A stretch of 64,000 bases of DNA from Pseudomonas brassicacearum subsp. neoaurantiaca. GTDB lineage: Bacteria > Pseudomonadota > Gammaproteobacteria > Pseudomonadales > Pseudomonadaceae. The stretch lies in contig NZ_VDLV01000027.1 of the NCBI RefSeq assembly GCF_013608025.1, positions 70,334 to 134,333 on the forward strand. The letters run 5' to 3'. Below the pieces are notes generated by a model. That model saw only the letters and a list, made by a program, of their open reading frames with translations. It did not search any database and was not told the DNA's origin. Made by a program: the position numbers and the translations under genes. Of the stretch, positions 16,501 through 26,767 are shown piece after piece. How positions within the stretch are numbered: position 1 is the first letter of the stretch; every line of letters begins with the position of its first letter.

Positions 16501-19500
16501 TCAGTCCTTCGCCGCGCTGCTGGCCCAGGCCCGAGAGGCGACGCTCGGCGCCCAGGCCCATCAGGACTTGCCCTTCGAGCAGTTGCTGGAAGCCTTCCCC
16601 CAGGCGCGCGATCAAGGTCTGTTCCAGGTGATGTTCAACCACCAGCAGCGCGACCTCGGCGCGTTGCGGCGTCTGCCGGGGCTGTTGGCCGAAGAGTTGC
16701 CATGGCACAGCCGCGAAGCCAAGTTCGATCTGCAATTGCACAGCGAAGAAGACCGCCATGGCCGGCTGACACTGTCGTTCGACTACGCGGACGAGCTGTT
16801 CGAGGCGGCAACCATCGCACGCCTGGCCGAGCATTTTTGCAGCTTGCTGCGGGCAGTCTGTGCTGATCCGCAGCGAGCCCTCGGCGATCTACCGTTATTG
16901 AGCGCCGAAGAATACGCCCAGCAGCAGCGTTGGGCGGCGGCACCCTGCGCGCCCGCCACGCAATGGCTGCCGGAACTGCTCAACGAACAGGCCCGCCGTA
17001 CCCCGCAACGCACTGCATTGCAGTGGGACGGTGGTTCGCTGGACTACGCCGACCTGCACGCCCAGGCCAATCGGCTGGCCCATTATCTTCGAGACAAAGG
17101 TGTCGGCCCGGACGTGTGCGTGGCGATTGCCGCCGAGCGCTCGCCGCAGTTGCTTATCGGCGTGCTGGCGATCATCAAGGCCGGCGGCGCATACGTGCCG
17201 CTGGATGTCGATTACCCGAGTGAACGCCTGGCCTACATGCTCCACGACAGCGGCGTCGATCTGCTGCTGACGCAAACCGCGCTGCTCGAACGCTTGCCGG
17301 CCTGCGAGGGCGTCAGCGTCATCGCCATGGACGCGCTGCATCTGGAGCAATGGCCGAGCAATCCGCCGGGCCTGCACTTGCACGGCGATCACCTGGCGTA
17401 CGTGATCTACACCTCCGGTTCGACCGGCCAACCCAAGGGCGTCGGCAATACCCACGCGGCCCTGGCTGAGCGCCTGCAATGGATGCAGGCCAGCTATGGC
17501 CTGGATGAAACCGACGCGTTGATGCAAAAGGCGCCGATCAGTTTCGACGTGTCGGTGTGGGAATGCTTCTGGCCGCTGATTACCGGCAGCCGATTGGTTC
17601 TGGCCGGCCCGGGCGAACACCGCGACCCGCACCGCATTGCGCAGTTGGTCGAGCAGTTTGGCGTGACCACGCTGCACTTCGTCCCGCCGCTGCTGAGCCT
17701 GTTCATCGACGAGCCCTTGAGCGCCCGTTGCACGAGCCTGCGACGGATTTTCTCCGGTGGCGAAGCCTTGCCGGCCGAGTTGCGCAGCCGCGTGCTCGCG
17801 CAACTGCCGACGGTGCAGTTGCACAATCGCTACGGGCCGACCGAAACCGCCATTAACGTTACCCACTGGCATTGCACCGTAGACGATGGCGAGCGCTCGC
17901 CCATCGGCCGTCCCTTGGCCAACGTGCTGTGCCGCATCCTCGACAGCGAACTCAATCCGGTGCCGGTCGGCGTGTCGGGCGAGCTGTGCATCGGTGGCCT
18001 GGGCCTGGCCCGGGGTTATCTCGGGCGTCCGGCGCTGACGGCGGAACGCTTCGTCGCCGATCCTCAAGCACCGGCTGGCGCGCGGCTGTACCGCACTGGC
18101 GACCTGGCGCGCTGGGATGCCAATGGCGTGATCGAATACCTCGGCCGCCTCGATCAGCAAGTCAAGCTGCGGGGTTTCCGCGTCGAGCCGCAGGAAATCG
18201 AGGCGCGCTTGCTGGCTCAGGACGGCGTCCCGCAGGCCGCTGTGCTGGTGCGCGACACGGCGGCCGGTCCGCAGTTGATCGGTTATTACACCTCGGCCGA
18301 TGCCGACGAAGACGAGATTGCCCAGGCCGCGCGCCTGAAAAACGCCCTCGCCAGCGAGTTGCCTGACTACATGGTGCCCGCGCAATTGTTGCGCCTGGAC
18401 GCCATGCCCTTGAGCCCGAGCGGCAAGCTCGACCGCCGCGCCTTGCCCGAGCCGCAATGGCAGGTGCGCGAACACGTCGAGCCGGCCAGCGCCCTCGAAC
18501 AGCAGATCGCTGCGATCTGGCGCGACGTGCTGGGCCTTGCCCGCATCGGCCTGCGGGACGATTTTTTTGCCCTGGGTGGCCATTCGTTGCTGGCGACTCA
18601 GATCATTTCCCGCACGCGCCAGGTCTGCGACGTCGAGCTGCCGTTACGTGCGTTGTTCGAAGCCAGCGAGCTGGGCGCCTTTGTCGAGCAGGTGCGGTTG
18701 ATCCAGGCCAGCGGCCAGACCAACCGCCAGCCGCCGATCGAGAAAGTCGACCGCAGCCAACCGGTGCCGCTGTCCTATTCCCAGCAACGCATGTGGTTCC
18801 TCTGGCAAATGGAGCCGGACAGCCCGGCCTATAACGTAGGCGGCATGGCGCGCTTGCGTGGGGTGCTGGATGTCGGGAGCTTCGAAGCGGCGTTGCAGGC
18901 GCTGATTTTGCGTCATGAAACCCTGCGCACCACGTTCCCGAGCGTCGACGGTGTGCCTCGCCAACAGGTGCACGACGAGACGGGCCTGCGCATGGACTGG
19001 AAAGATTTTTCCATGCTCGACGCCGACCTTCGCCAACAACGCGTGCAGCAACTGGCGGACAGCGAAGCCCACGAGCCCTTCGACCTCGAAACCGGGCCGC
19101 TGCTACGGGCCTGCCTGGTCAAGACCGCCGAGCGCGAGCATTACCTGGTGCTGACGCTGCATCACATCGTCACCGAAGGCTGGGCGATGGATATTTTTGC
19201 CCGCGAGCTCAGTGCGCTGTACGAAGCCTTCATCGATGACCGCGAGTCGCCGCTGGAACCCTTGCCGGTGCAATACCTGGACTACAGCGCCTGGCAGCGC
19301 CATTGGCTGGAATCCGGCGAGCGCCAGCGCCAGCTCGATTACTGGACGGCACAACTGGGCCGCGAACATCCCTTGCTGGAATTGCCGGCGGACCGTCCGC
19401 GTCCGCCGGTGCAAAGTCACTGCGGCGAACTGTTCCGTTTCGACCTCAACGATGATTTGGCCGCACGGGTCCGTGCCTTCAACGCCGAACATGGCTTGAC

Positions 19501-22500
19501 CCTGTTCATGACCATGACCGCCGCCCTGGCCGTGCTGCTCTATCGCTACAGCGGCCAGGTCGACCTGCGCATCGGCGCGCCGGTGGCCAACCGCATCCGT
19601 CCGGAAAGCGAAGGACTGATCGGCGCGTTCCTCAACACCCAAGTGCTGCGTTGCCAGCTCGACGGGCAGATGTCGGTGGGCGAGCTGTTCGAGCAGGTGC
19701 GCCACACGGTGATCGAGGGGCAGTCCCATCAGGACCTGCCGTTCGATCATCTGGTGGAAGCTTTGCAGCCCCCGCGCAGCGCGGCGTACAACCCGCTGTT
19801 CCAAGTGATGTGCAACGTGCAGCGTTGGGAATTCCAGCAGAGCCGTACGCTGGCCGGTATGAGCGTCGACTATCTGGTCAACGATGCGCGAGCCACCAAG
19901 TTCGACCTCAACCTGGAAGTCACCGACCTGGACCAACGCCTGGGTTGCTGCTTGACCTACAGCACCGACCTGTTCGATGAACCGCGCATCGCCCGCATGG
20001 CCGGGCACTGGCGCAACCTGTTGGAAGCGCTGCTGGTGGATCCGGCTCGGCGGTTGAGCGAACTGCCGTTGCTGGATGCCAACGAACAGCGGCAGTTGCT
20101 CGACAGCCTCGGCGAGGAGCCGGGCGAGCATCGCCTGGATCAATGCATTCATTCATTGTTCGAAGTACAGGCCAGGGTGCGCCCGGACGCGCCGGCGCTG
20201 ACATTCGCCGGGCAGACCCTGACCTATGCCGAACTCGAGCGACGGGCCAATCGCCTGGCCTGGATGTTGCGCGAGCGTGGCGTCGGGCCGCAGGTCCGGG
20301 TAGGGCTGGCTCTTGAGCGCTCGCTGGACATGGTCGTCGGCCTGCTGGCGATCCTCAAGGCAGGTGGCGCCTACGTGCCGCTGGACCCGGAATATCCGCT
20401 GGACCGCTTGCTCTACATGATCGAGGACAGCGGCATCGGCCTGCTACTCAGCGATCGGGCCATGTTCCAGGCCCTCGGCGAACTGCCGGAAGGCGTGCAG
20501 CGCTGGTGCCTGGAAGACGACAGCGCGGCGCTGGCGGATTATCCCGACCAGTCGCCGCCGCTGATCAACCTGCCGCAGCACCAGGCCTACTTGATCTACA
20601 CCTCAGGCTCCACCGGAAAACCCAAGGGGGTGGTGGTGTCCCACGGTGAGATCGCCATGCATTGCCAAGCGGTGATCCAGCGTTTCGGCATGCGCCCGGA
20701 CGACTGCGAACTGCATTTCTACTCGATCAACTTCGACGCCGCCACCGAGCGCTTGCTGGTGCCGTTGCTCAGTGGTGCCCATGTGGTGCTGCGCGCCCAG
20801 GGCCAGTGGGATGCCGAGGAGATGTGCGGGCTGATTCGCCAGCACCGCATCAATATTCTTGGTTTCACGCCCAGCTATGGCAGCCAATTGGCGCAATGGC
20901 TGGCGACCCAGGGCCAGACGCTGCCGGTGCGCATGTGCATCACCGGTGGCGAGGCGCTGACCGGCGAACATTTGCAGCGCATCCGCGCGGCGTTCAGCCC
21001 GAACCTGTTCTTCAACGCCTACGGCCCGACCGAAACCGTGGTCATGCCTCTGGCGAGCCTGGCCCCGGAACAACTGGAAGAGGGCGCGGGCAGCGTACCG
21101 ATCGGCAACGTGATCGGCGCTCGGGTGGCCTACATTCTTGACGCCGATTTGGCATTGGTGCCGCAAGGCGCGACGGGTGAGTTGTATGTCGGCGGCGCCG
21201 GGTTGGCCCAGGGTTATCACCAGCGCCCGGGCATGACCGCCGAGCGTTTCGTCGCCGACCCGTTCAGCGCTGATGGCGCACGGCTGTATCGCACTGGGGA
21301 CTTAGTGCGCCAGCGCGCCGACGGGCAGGTGGAGTATTTGGGTCGGATCGACCACCAGGTGAAAATTCGCGGTTTCCGTATTGAACTGGGGGAAATCGAA
21401 AACCGCCTGTTGGAACACGACGCCGTGCGCGAGGCGGTGGTTCTCGCCCTGGACATGCCGGGCGGCAAGCAATTGGCCGGGTATCTGGTCAGCGACATCG
21501 CCGAACAGGATGCCGCCGGGCAAGCGTCCCTGCGTGAAACATTGAAAAATCACCTCAAGGCGCAACTACCGGACTACATGGTGCCCGCACATTTGATCCT
21601 GCTGGCGAGCATGCCGCTGACCGCCAACGGCAAGCTCGACCGCCGCGCCTTGCCGATGCCGGATCCGGAACTCAATCGTCAGCAGTACGTGGCGCCGAGC
21701 AATGCCCTGGAGCAAGCGCTGGCGGCGATCTGGTGCGACGTGCTGAACATCCGGCAGGTCGGCCTCGACGACAATTTCTTCGAGCTGGGCGGCGACTCGA
21801 TCCTGTCGATCCAGGTTGTCAGCCGGGCCCGGCAACAGGGCCTGCATTTCAGGCCGCGGGATTTGTTCCAACACCAGACCGTGCAGGCCCTGGCGGCCGT
21901 TGCCACGCGCAGCGTGCAGGTGAGCGCCGAGCAAGGATTGTTGAGCGGTGAGTCGGGGCTGACGCCGATCCAGCATTGGTTTTTTGCCAACGAGATACCC
22001 AACCGTCATCACTGGAACCAGGCACTGTTATTGGAGCCGACCACCCGCTTGGAACCGGGTTATCTGGAGCAAGCGTTGCGCGCGGTGTTCGAGCAGCACG
22101 ATGCCTTGCGCCTGGGCTTCGGCAACCGCGCCGGGCACTGGCGCGCCGAGCATCAGCCAGTGTTCGAAGGAACGCTGCTGGAGGCAGTGTCGGTGGATTC
22201 GCCGCAAGCCTGCGAGGCCGTGTTTGCCCAGGCGCAGCAGGGCTTTGAACTGACGACTGGGCCGCTGCTGCGGGCCGTGCTGGCGGAGCTGCCTGACGGT
22301 CGGCAGCGTTTGCTGATCGCGATTCATCACTTGGTGGTGGACGGTGTGTCATGGCGAGTATTGATGGACGACCTGCAGACGGCCTACCGCCAATGCGTCG
22401 ATGGGCAAACGTTGCAACTGCCGGCCAAGACCAGCCCGTTCCGTGACTGGGCAGCGCGTTTGCAGGCCTACGCCGGCAGCGAGTCCCTGCGCGAAGAGTT

Positions 22501-25500
22501 GAGCTGGTGGCAAGGCCAGTTGAATGGCCCGGTCATGACGCTGCCTTGCGCGCGGCCCGACGGCGGGCGACAGGAACGTCATGCCGACATCGTCAGCCTG
22601 CGCCTGGATGCCGAGCGCACCCGACAGCTTCTGCAACAGGCGCCAAGTGCCTATCGCACCCAAGTCAATGACTTGTTGCTCACCGCACTGGCCCGGGTGC
22701 TGTGCCGTTGGAGCCAACACGAATCGGTGCTAGTCCAGCTCGAAGGTCATGGCCGCGAGGCATTGTTCGATGACCTCGACCTGACCCGCACCGTGGGTTG
22801 GTTCACCGGTGTCTATCCGCTGCGCCTGAGCCCGTCGGTCGCTGATATCGGCACCTCGATCAAAGCCATCAAGGAACAGCTGCGTGCCGTGCCGCACAAG
22901 GGCCTCGGCTATGGCGTGCTGCGTTACCTCGCAGACGCCGTTAGCCGCGAGGCGATGGCCGGCCTGCCGCAAGCGCCCGTCACGTTCAACTACCTCGGCC
23001 AGCTCGACCATACCCTCGGCCAGGACGCGCTGTTCCGCCCGCTGGACGAACCGCTTGGCACAATCCATGACCCCGACGCGACGCTGCCCAACGAGCTGAG
23101 CCTCGACTGCCAGGTCAGTGGCGGCGAACTGGCCCTGCGCTGGACCTTCAGCGCCGATCGTCATGACCGCCAGGCCATCGCCGCGCTGGCCGACGCCTAC
23201 CTCAAGGAATTGCAGCACCTGATCGAACACTGCCTCACGGACGAGGCGGGCGGCCTGACGCCGTCGGACTTCCCGCTGGCGAAACTGACCCAGGCACAGC
23301 TGGACAACCTGCCGGTGCCGGCCGCGGAGATTGAAGACGTCTACCCACTGACGCCGATGCAGGAGGGCATGCTGCTGCATACCTTGCTGGAACCAGGCAC
23401 GGGCCTGTATTACATGCAGGACCGCTACCGCATCAACAGCGAGCTCGACCCGCAACGTTTCGCCCAGGCCTGGCAAGCGGTGATTGCCCGCCACGAAGCC
23501 TTGCGCGCCTCGTTCTGCTGGAACGTCGGCGAAGACATGCTGCAGGTTATCCACAAGCCCGGCCGCTCGCCGATGGAATACCTCGACTGGACGCAGGTGC
23601 CCGAGGACGCCCAGGAGCCCAAGCTCCAGGCGCTGCTCAAGAGCGAACGCGAGGCCGGTTTCGATCTGTTGAACGAGGCCCCGTTCCACTTGCGCTTGAT
23701 CCGGGTCGGCGCGACGCGCTACTGGTTCATGATGAGCAACCATCACATCCTCATCGATGCGTGGTGCCGTTCGTTGCTGATGGATGATTTCTTCGAGATC
23801 TACACCGCCCTCGGTGAACAGCGCGAGCCTCGCCTGGCCGTGCCGCCGCGCTATCGCGACTACATCGGCTGGCTGCAGCACCAGGGCCTGGCCGAAGCCC
23901 GGCAGTGGTGGCAGCAGAACCTGCAAGGCTTCGAGCGGACCACGCCGATCCCTGGTGACCGGCCGTTCCTGCGCGAACACGCCGGCGACAGCGGCGGCAT
24001 GGTTGTCGGCGATTGCTACACCCGCCTCGATGCCCGTGACGGTGCGCGCCTGCGGGAGCTGGCCCAGGCCCATCAATTGACCGTCAACACCTTCGCCCAG
24101 GCCGCGTGGGCCCTGGTGTTGCGCCGTATCAGCGGTGATCGCGACGTATTGTTCGGCGTCACCGTGGCCGGGCGTCCGGTGGAGCTGCCGCAGATGCAGC
24201 GCACGGTGGGGCTGTTCATCAACAGCGTTGCCTTGCGGGTGCGGATCCCGGCGGATGACCAGCGCTGCAGCGTGCGCCAATGGCTCAACGGCTTGCTGGA
24301 CAGCAACATGCAACTGCGCGAGTACGAATACCTGCCGCTGGTGAGCATCCAGGAGGTCAGCGAGCTGCCCAAGGGCCAGCCGTTGTTCGACAGTCTTTTC
24401 GTGTTCGAGAACGCACCGGTGGAGGTCTCGGTGCTGGACCGCGCCCAGAGCCTCAATGCCACCTCCGATTCAGGGCGCACCCACACCAACTTCCCGCTGA
24501 CGGCGGTGTGCTATCCGGGCGACGACCTGGGGCTGCATCTGTCCTACGACCAGCGTTACTTCGATGAGTCGACGGTCCAAGGGCTGCTGGGCGAGTTCAA
24601 GCGATTGCTGCTGGCGTTGATGGAAGGTTTCCACGGCGACATGGCCGAGCTGGCGCTGATCGGATCTGAAGAGATAGATTTCCTCATCGAAGGTTGCAAC
24701 CAGAGCGCGCGTAGCTATCCGCTGGAGCAGAGTTACGTCGAGCTGTTCGAGGCCCAGGTGGCGGCGCATCCGCAACGTATCGTCGCTTGTTGCCAGGACG
24801 ACACCTGGACGTATGCCGAGTTGAACGAGCGCAGCAACCGCCTCGGTCATGCGCTGATCGAGGCGGGCGTCGGTCTCGACCAACCAGTGGCGCTGTTGGC
24901 CGAGCGCGACCTGCACTTGCTCGGCATGATTGTCGGCAGCTTCAAGGCCGGCGGCGGTTACCTGCCGCTGGATCCGGGCCTGCCGAGCCAACGCCTGAGT
25001 CGCATCATCGAATTGAGTCGCACGCCGTTGCTGGTGTGCACGCGGGCCTGTCATGAGCAGGCATTGGCGTTGCTGGAAGAATTCGCCTGCGCCGGGCGGC
25101 CGAAGCTGCTGGTCTGGGAAGACATCCAGGCCAGTGACAGGGCGGTGGACAATCCCGGCGTCTACAGCGGGCCGGACAACCTCGCCTACGTGATCTACAC
25201 CTCAGGCTCCACCGGGTTGCCCAAAGGTGTGATGGTCGAGCAGCGCGGCATGCTCAACAACCAGCTCAGCAAGGTGCCGTACCTGGCGCTGGATGAAACC
25301 GATGTAATTGCCCAGACCGCGTCACAGAGCTTCGATATTTCGGTCTGGCAGTTCCTGGCCGCGCCGTTGTTCGGCGCTCGGGTGGACATCGTGCCCAATG
25401 CCATCGCCCACGATCCGCAAGCACTGCTGGACCATGTCGGACGTCAGGGCATTACCGTGCTGGAGAGCGTGCCGTCACTGATCCAGGGCCTGCTCGCCCA

Positions 25501-26575
25501 GAAGCGCATTGGCCTGGATGGCTTGCGCTGGATGCTGCCCACCGGCGAAGCGATGCCACCGGAATTGGCCCATCAATGGCTGGCGCGTTACCCGGACATT
25601 GGCCTGGTGAATGCCTACGGCCCGGCCGAATGTTCCGATGACGTGGCGTTCTTCCGAGTTGACATGGCCTCGACCCGTGGCACCTACCTGCCCATCGGCA
25701 CCCCGACCGACAACAACCGCTTGTACCTGCTCGACGGCGCGCTGGAACTGGTGCCCGTGGGCGCGGTGGGCGAGCTGTGCGTCGCCGGCACCGGAGTGGG
25801 GCGTGGCTATGTCAGTGATCCGCTGCGTACGGCGCCGGTGTTCGTGCCCAACCCGTTCGGCGCACCGGGCGAGCGGCTGTACCGCACCGGCGACCTGGCG
25901 CGCCGCCGCAGTAATGGCGTGCTGGAATACGTCGGGCGCGTCGACCATCAGGTGAAGATTCGTGGCTATCGCATCGAACTGGGGGAAATCGAAGCACGGC
26001 TGCACGAGCAGCCCGAAGTCCGCGACGCGGCCGTCGGCGTGCAGGAAGGCGCCAATGGCAAGCACCTGGTGGGGTATCTGGTCGCCGCCGACGCCACGCT
26101 CAGCCCGAGCGAACGCCTGGATCGAATCAAACAGCGCTTGCGCAGCGAGTTGCCGGAATACATGGTGCCGCCGCACTGGCTGTGGCTCGACCGTTTTCCC
26201 CTCAATGCCAATGGAAAACTCGACCGCAAGGCCTTGCCTGTGTTGGAGATCGGTCAGTTGCAGAGCCAGGACTACCAGGCGCCCACCAGCGATCTTGAGC
26301 AAACCCTGGCCGATATCTGGGCCGAGGTATTGAAGGTCGAGCGGGTGGGCGTACGGGACAATTTCTTCGAGCTGGGCGGGCATTCGTTACTGGCGACACA
26401 AATCGCCTCCCGTGTGCAAAAAGCCCTGCAACGCGACGTACCGCTCAGGGCGATGTTCGAGTGCAGCACCGTGCGGGAATTGGCTGAATATATCGGTGGG
26501 TTGGAGGCCAGTGAAATCACCGAGGAAAAGGTGGATCGGTTGAATGATTTGATGGCGGAGTTGGAAGGGTTGTAG
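13589..26575 (+). CDS. pvdL: Pyoverdine chromophore synthetase PvdL
   Basis: Nonribosomal peptide synthetase of 4328 residues (P. aeruginosa PvdL is about 4340). Domains: acyl-ligase (1-575, YTSGSTALPKG near 169); carrier (Ser611); C (HHIIADG 802); A (1274) and carrier (Ser1666); C (HHIVTEG 1858); A (2337) and carrier (Ser2737); epimerase (HHLVVDG 2913); C (HHILIDA 3385); A (3870) and carrier (Ser4266). There is no thioesterase. A-domain codes that I read are DVWHFGRIN, DAEGIGAVM and DIWELTADD. The last is the known Dab code, fitting acyl-Glu-D-Tyr-Dab, the chromophore precursor. The start has AGGAA upstream; ATG 13589 gives MTDAFELPST. The second C domain has Glu in place of Asp in HHxxxDG. 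Confidence 0.97.
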   Translation: MTDAFELPSTLAHALQRRAALTPDRVALRFLADSPQQGVVLSYRDLDQRARTIAAALQVEAKMGDRAVLLFPSGPDYVAAFFGCLYAGVIAVPAYPPESTRRHHQERLLSIIVDAEPRLLLTTDEFLDTLQAIESAPPVMCVDTLDPACAEQWQAPELQDDDIAFLQYTSGSTALPKGVQVSHGNLVANELLIRHGFGIDVNPDDVIVSWLPLYHDMGLIGGLLQPIFSGVPCVLMSPAYFLARPLRWLEAISEYGGTISGGPDFAYRLCSERVSETALCRLDLSGWRVAYSGSEPIRLDSLERFAEQFAACGFTADSFMASYGLAEATLFVAGTPRGQGIPSMRMDDAALTQNRAEPGQGSAVMSCGVSQPGHAVLIVEPNTLQPLADSQVGEVWAAGPSIAHGYWRNPEASAKTFVEHDGRTWLRTGDLGFVREGELFITGRLKDMLIVRGHNLYPQDIEQTIEREVEVVRKGRVAAFAVNEAGEEGIGIAAEISRSVQKILPPETLINAIRQAVADACQQAPSVVVLLNPGALPKTSSGKLQRSACRARLADGSLDSYALFPSAKAEAVDELAPSSELQDLIGQLWCEQLQIDRVRGDDHFFLLGGNSIAATQVIARLREVLGLEINLSLLFEAPTLGAFAAAVETLQQDGGQPQGVINSLARDEALPQSLAQNRLWLTWQLDPASRAYNIPGALRLRGELDEQALRLSFQQLIERHESLRTRFLERDGVALQRIDPAGEFNLQVIDLSDVPADQREARARQIREDEAATQFDLEQGPLLWVTLLRLAEDDHQLLVTMHHIIADGWSMNVLIDELSRLYAAASQGQVAELAPLPLQYADYGSWQRQWLAQGEAERQLAYWKQQLGDEHPTLALSTDHPRSAQQHRSAARHSLRLDKTLGDALRQVAQAHDATVFMLLLAAFQALLQRYTGQSDLRIGVPNANRPRLETQGLIGFFINTQVLRAQTDSRQSFAALLAQAREATLGAQAHQDLPFEQLLEAFPQARDQGLFQVMFNHQQRDLGALRRLPGLLAEELPWHSREAKFDLQLHSEEDRHGRLTLSFDYADELFEAATIARLAEHFCSLLRAVCADPQRALGDLPLLSAEEYAQQQRWAAAPCAPATQWLPELLNEQARRTPQRTALQWDGGSLDYADLHAQANRLAHYLRDKGVGPDVCVAIAAERSPQLLIGVLAIIKAGGAYVPLDVDYPSERLAYMLHDSGVDLLLTQTALLERLPACEGVSVIAMDALHLEQWPSNPPGLHLHGDHLAYVIYTSGSTGQPKGVGNTHAALAERLQWMQASYGLDETDALMQKAPISFDVSVWECFWPLITGSRLVLAGPGEHRDPHRIAQLVEQFGVTTLHFVPPLLSLFIDEPLSARCTSLRRIFSGGEALPAELRSRVLAQLPTVQLHNRYGPTETAINVTHWHCTVDDGERSPIGRPLANVLCRILDSELNPVPVGVSGELCIGGLGLARGYLGRPALTAERFVADPQAPAGARLYRTGDLARWDANGVIEYLGRLDQQVKLRGFRVEPQEIEARLLAQDGVPQAAVLVRDTAAGPQLIGYYTSADADEDEIAQAARLKNALASELPDYMVPAQLLRLDAMPLSPSGKLDRRALPEPQWQVREHVEPASALEQQIAAIWRDVLGLARIGLRDDFFALGGHSLLATQIISRTRQVCDVELPLRALFEASELGAFVEQVRLIQASGQTNRQPPIEKVDRSQPVPLSYSQQRMWFLWQMEPDSPAYNVGGMARLRGVLDVGSFEAALQALILRHETLRTTFPSVDGVPRQQVHDETGLRMDWKDFSMLDADLRQQRVQQLADSEAHEPFDLETGPLLRACLVKTAEREHYLVLTLHHIVTEGWAMDIFARELSALYEAFIDDRESPLEPLPVQYLDYSAWQRHWLESGERQRQLDYWTAQLGREHPLLELPADRPRPPVQSHCGELFRFDLNDDLAARVRAFNAEHGLTLFMTMTAALAVLLYRYSGQVDLRIGAPVANRIRPESEGLIGAFLNTQVLRCQLDGQMSVGELFEQVRHTVIEGQSHQDLPFDHLVEALQPPRSAAYNPLFQVMCNVQRWEFQQSRTLAGMSVDYLVNDARATKFDLNLEVTDLDQRLGCCLTYSTDLFDEPRIARMAGHWRNLLEALLVDPARRLSELPLLDANEQRQLLDSLGEEPGEHRLDQCIHSLFEVQARVRPDAPALTFAGQTLTYAELERRANRLAWMLRERGVGPQVRVGLALERSLDMVVGLLAILKAGGAYVPLDPEYPLDRLLYMIEDSGIGLLLSDRAMFQALGELPEGVQRWCLEDDSAALADYPDQSPPLINLPQHQAYLIYTSGSTGKPKGVVVSHGEIAMHCQAVIQRFGMRPDDCELHFYSINFDAATERLLVPLLSGAHVVLRAQGQWDAEEMCGLIRQHRINILGFTPSYGSQLAQWLATQGQTLPVRMCITGGEALTGEHLQRIRAAFSPNLFFNAYGPTETVVMPLASLAPEQLEEGAGSVPIGNVIGARVAYILDADLALVPQGATGELYVGGAGLAQGYHQRPGMTAERFVADPFSADGARLYRTGDLVRQRADGQVEYLGRIDHQVKIRGFRIELGEIENRLLEHDAVREAVVLALDMPGGKQLAGYLVSDIAEQDAAGQASLRETLKNHLKAQLPDYMVPAHLILLASMPLTANGKLDRRALPMPDPELNRQQYVAPSNALEQALAAIWCDVLNIRQVGLDDNFFELGGDSILSIQVVSRARQQGLHFRPRDLFQHQTVQALAAVATRSVQVSAEQGLLSGESGLTPIQHWFFANEIPNRHHWNQALLLEPTTRLEPGYLEQALRAVFEQHDALRLGFGNRAGHWRAEHQPVFEGTLLEAVSVDSPQACEAVFAQAQQGFELTTGPLLRAVLAELPDGRQRLLIAIHHLVVDGVSWRVLMDDLQTAYRQCVDGQTLQLPAKTSPFRDWAARLQAYAGSESLREELSWWQGQLNGPVMTLPCARPDGGRQERHADIVSLRLDAERTRQLLQQAPSAYRTQVNDLLLTALARVLCRWSQHESVLVQLEGHGREALFDDLDLTRTVGWFTGVYPLRLSPSVADIGTSIKAIKEQLRAVPHKGLGYGVLRYLADAVSREAMAGLPQAPVTFNYLGQLDHTLGQDALFRPLDEPLGTIHDPDATLPNELSLDCQVSGGELALRWTFSADRHDRQAIAALADAYLKELQHLIEHCLTDEAGGLTPSDFPLAKLTQAQLDNLPVPAAEIEDVYPLTPMQEGMLLHTLLEPGTGLYYMQDRYRINSELDPQRFAQAWQAVIARHEALRASFCWNVGEDMLQVIHKPGRSPMEYLDWTQVPEDAQEPKLQALLKSEREAGFDLLNEAPFHLRLIRVGATRYWFMMSNHHILIDAWCRSLLMDDFFEIYTALGEQREPRLAVPPRYRDYIGWLQHQGLAEARQWWQQNLQGFERTTPIPGDRPFLREHAGDSGGMVVGDCYTRLDARDGARLRELAQAHQLTVNTFAQAAWALVLRRISGDRDVLFGVTVAGRPVELPQMQRTVGLFINSVALRVRIPADDQRCSVRQWLNGLLDSNMQLREYEYLPLVSIQEVSELPKGQPLFDSLFVFENAPVEVSVLDRAQSLNATSDSGRTHTNFPLTAVCYPGDDLGLHLSYDQRYFDESTVQGLLGEFKRLLLALMEGFHGDMAELALIGSEEIDFLIEGCNQSARSYPLEQSYVELFEAQVAAHPQRIVACCQDDTWTYAELNERSNRLGHALIEAGVGLDQPVALLAERDLHLLGMIVGSFKAGGGYLPLDPGLPSQRLSRIIELSRTPLLVCTRACHEQALALLEEFACAGRPKLLVWEDIQASDRAVDNPGVYSGPDNLAYVIYTSGSTGLPKGVMVEQRGMLNNQLSKVPYLALDETDVIAQTASQSFDISVWQFLAAPLFGARVDIVPNAIAHDPQALLDHVGRQGITVLESVPSLIQGLLAQKRIGLDGLRWMLPTGEAMPPELAHQWLARYPDIGLVNAYGPAECSDDVAFFRVDMASTRGTYLPIGTPTDNNRLYLLDGALELVPVGAVGELCVAGTGVGRGYVSDPLRTAPVFVPNPFGAPGERLYRTGDLARRRSNGVLEYVGRVDHQVKIRGYRIELGEIEARLHEQPEVRDAAVGVQEGANGKHLVGYLVAADATLSPSERLDRIKQRLRSELPEYMVPPHWLWLDRFPLNANGKLDRKALPVLEIGQLQSQDYQAPTSDLEQTLADIWAEVLKVERVGVRDNFFELGGHSLLATQIASRVQKALQRDVPLRAMFECSTVRELAEYIGGLEASEITEEKVDRLNDLMAELEGL

Positions 26576-26595
26576 TGCTGCGGTGCCTGTAGCGG

Positions 26596-26678
26596 CCCCA
26601 TCGCGAGCAAGCTCGCTCCCACAATGGACCGGTGTTCACAAATCCACTGTGGGAGCGAGCTTGCTCGCGATGAGGCCA
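26596..26678. repeat. REP pair, family A (inverted)
   Basis: Inverted copies of the family A element at 26600-26623 and 26648-26671, directly after pvdL. Confidence 0.9.
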
Positions 26679-26767
26679 TTGACAGCACCTCAGGACCCAA
26701 GGTTGACGTCTGGCGCTTCGCGGCCCAGTCTCCCCAAGGTTTTTTCAGACGATCACGGAGGTCACCC

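Noticed and set aside
13517..18583. Long minus-strand ORFs opposite pvdL
   Set aside because: They are antisense shadows; pvdL domains are continuous on the plus strand.
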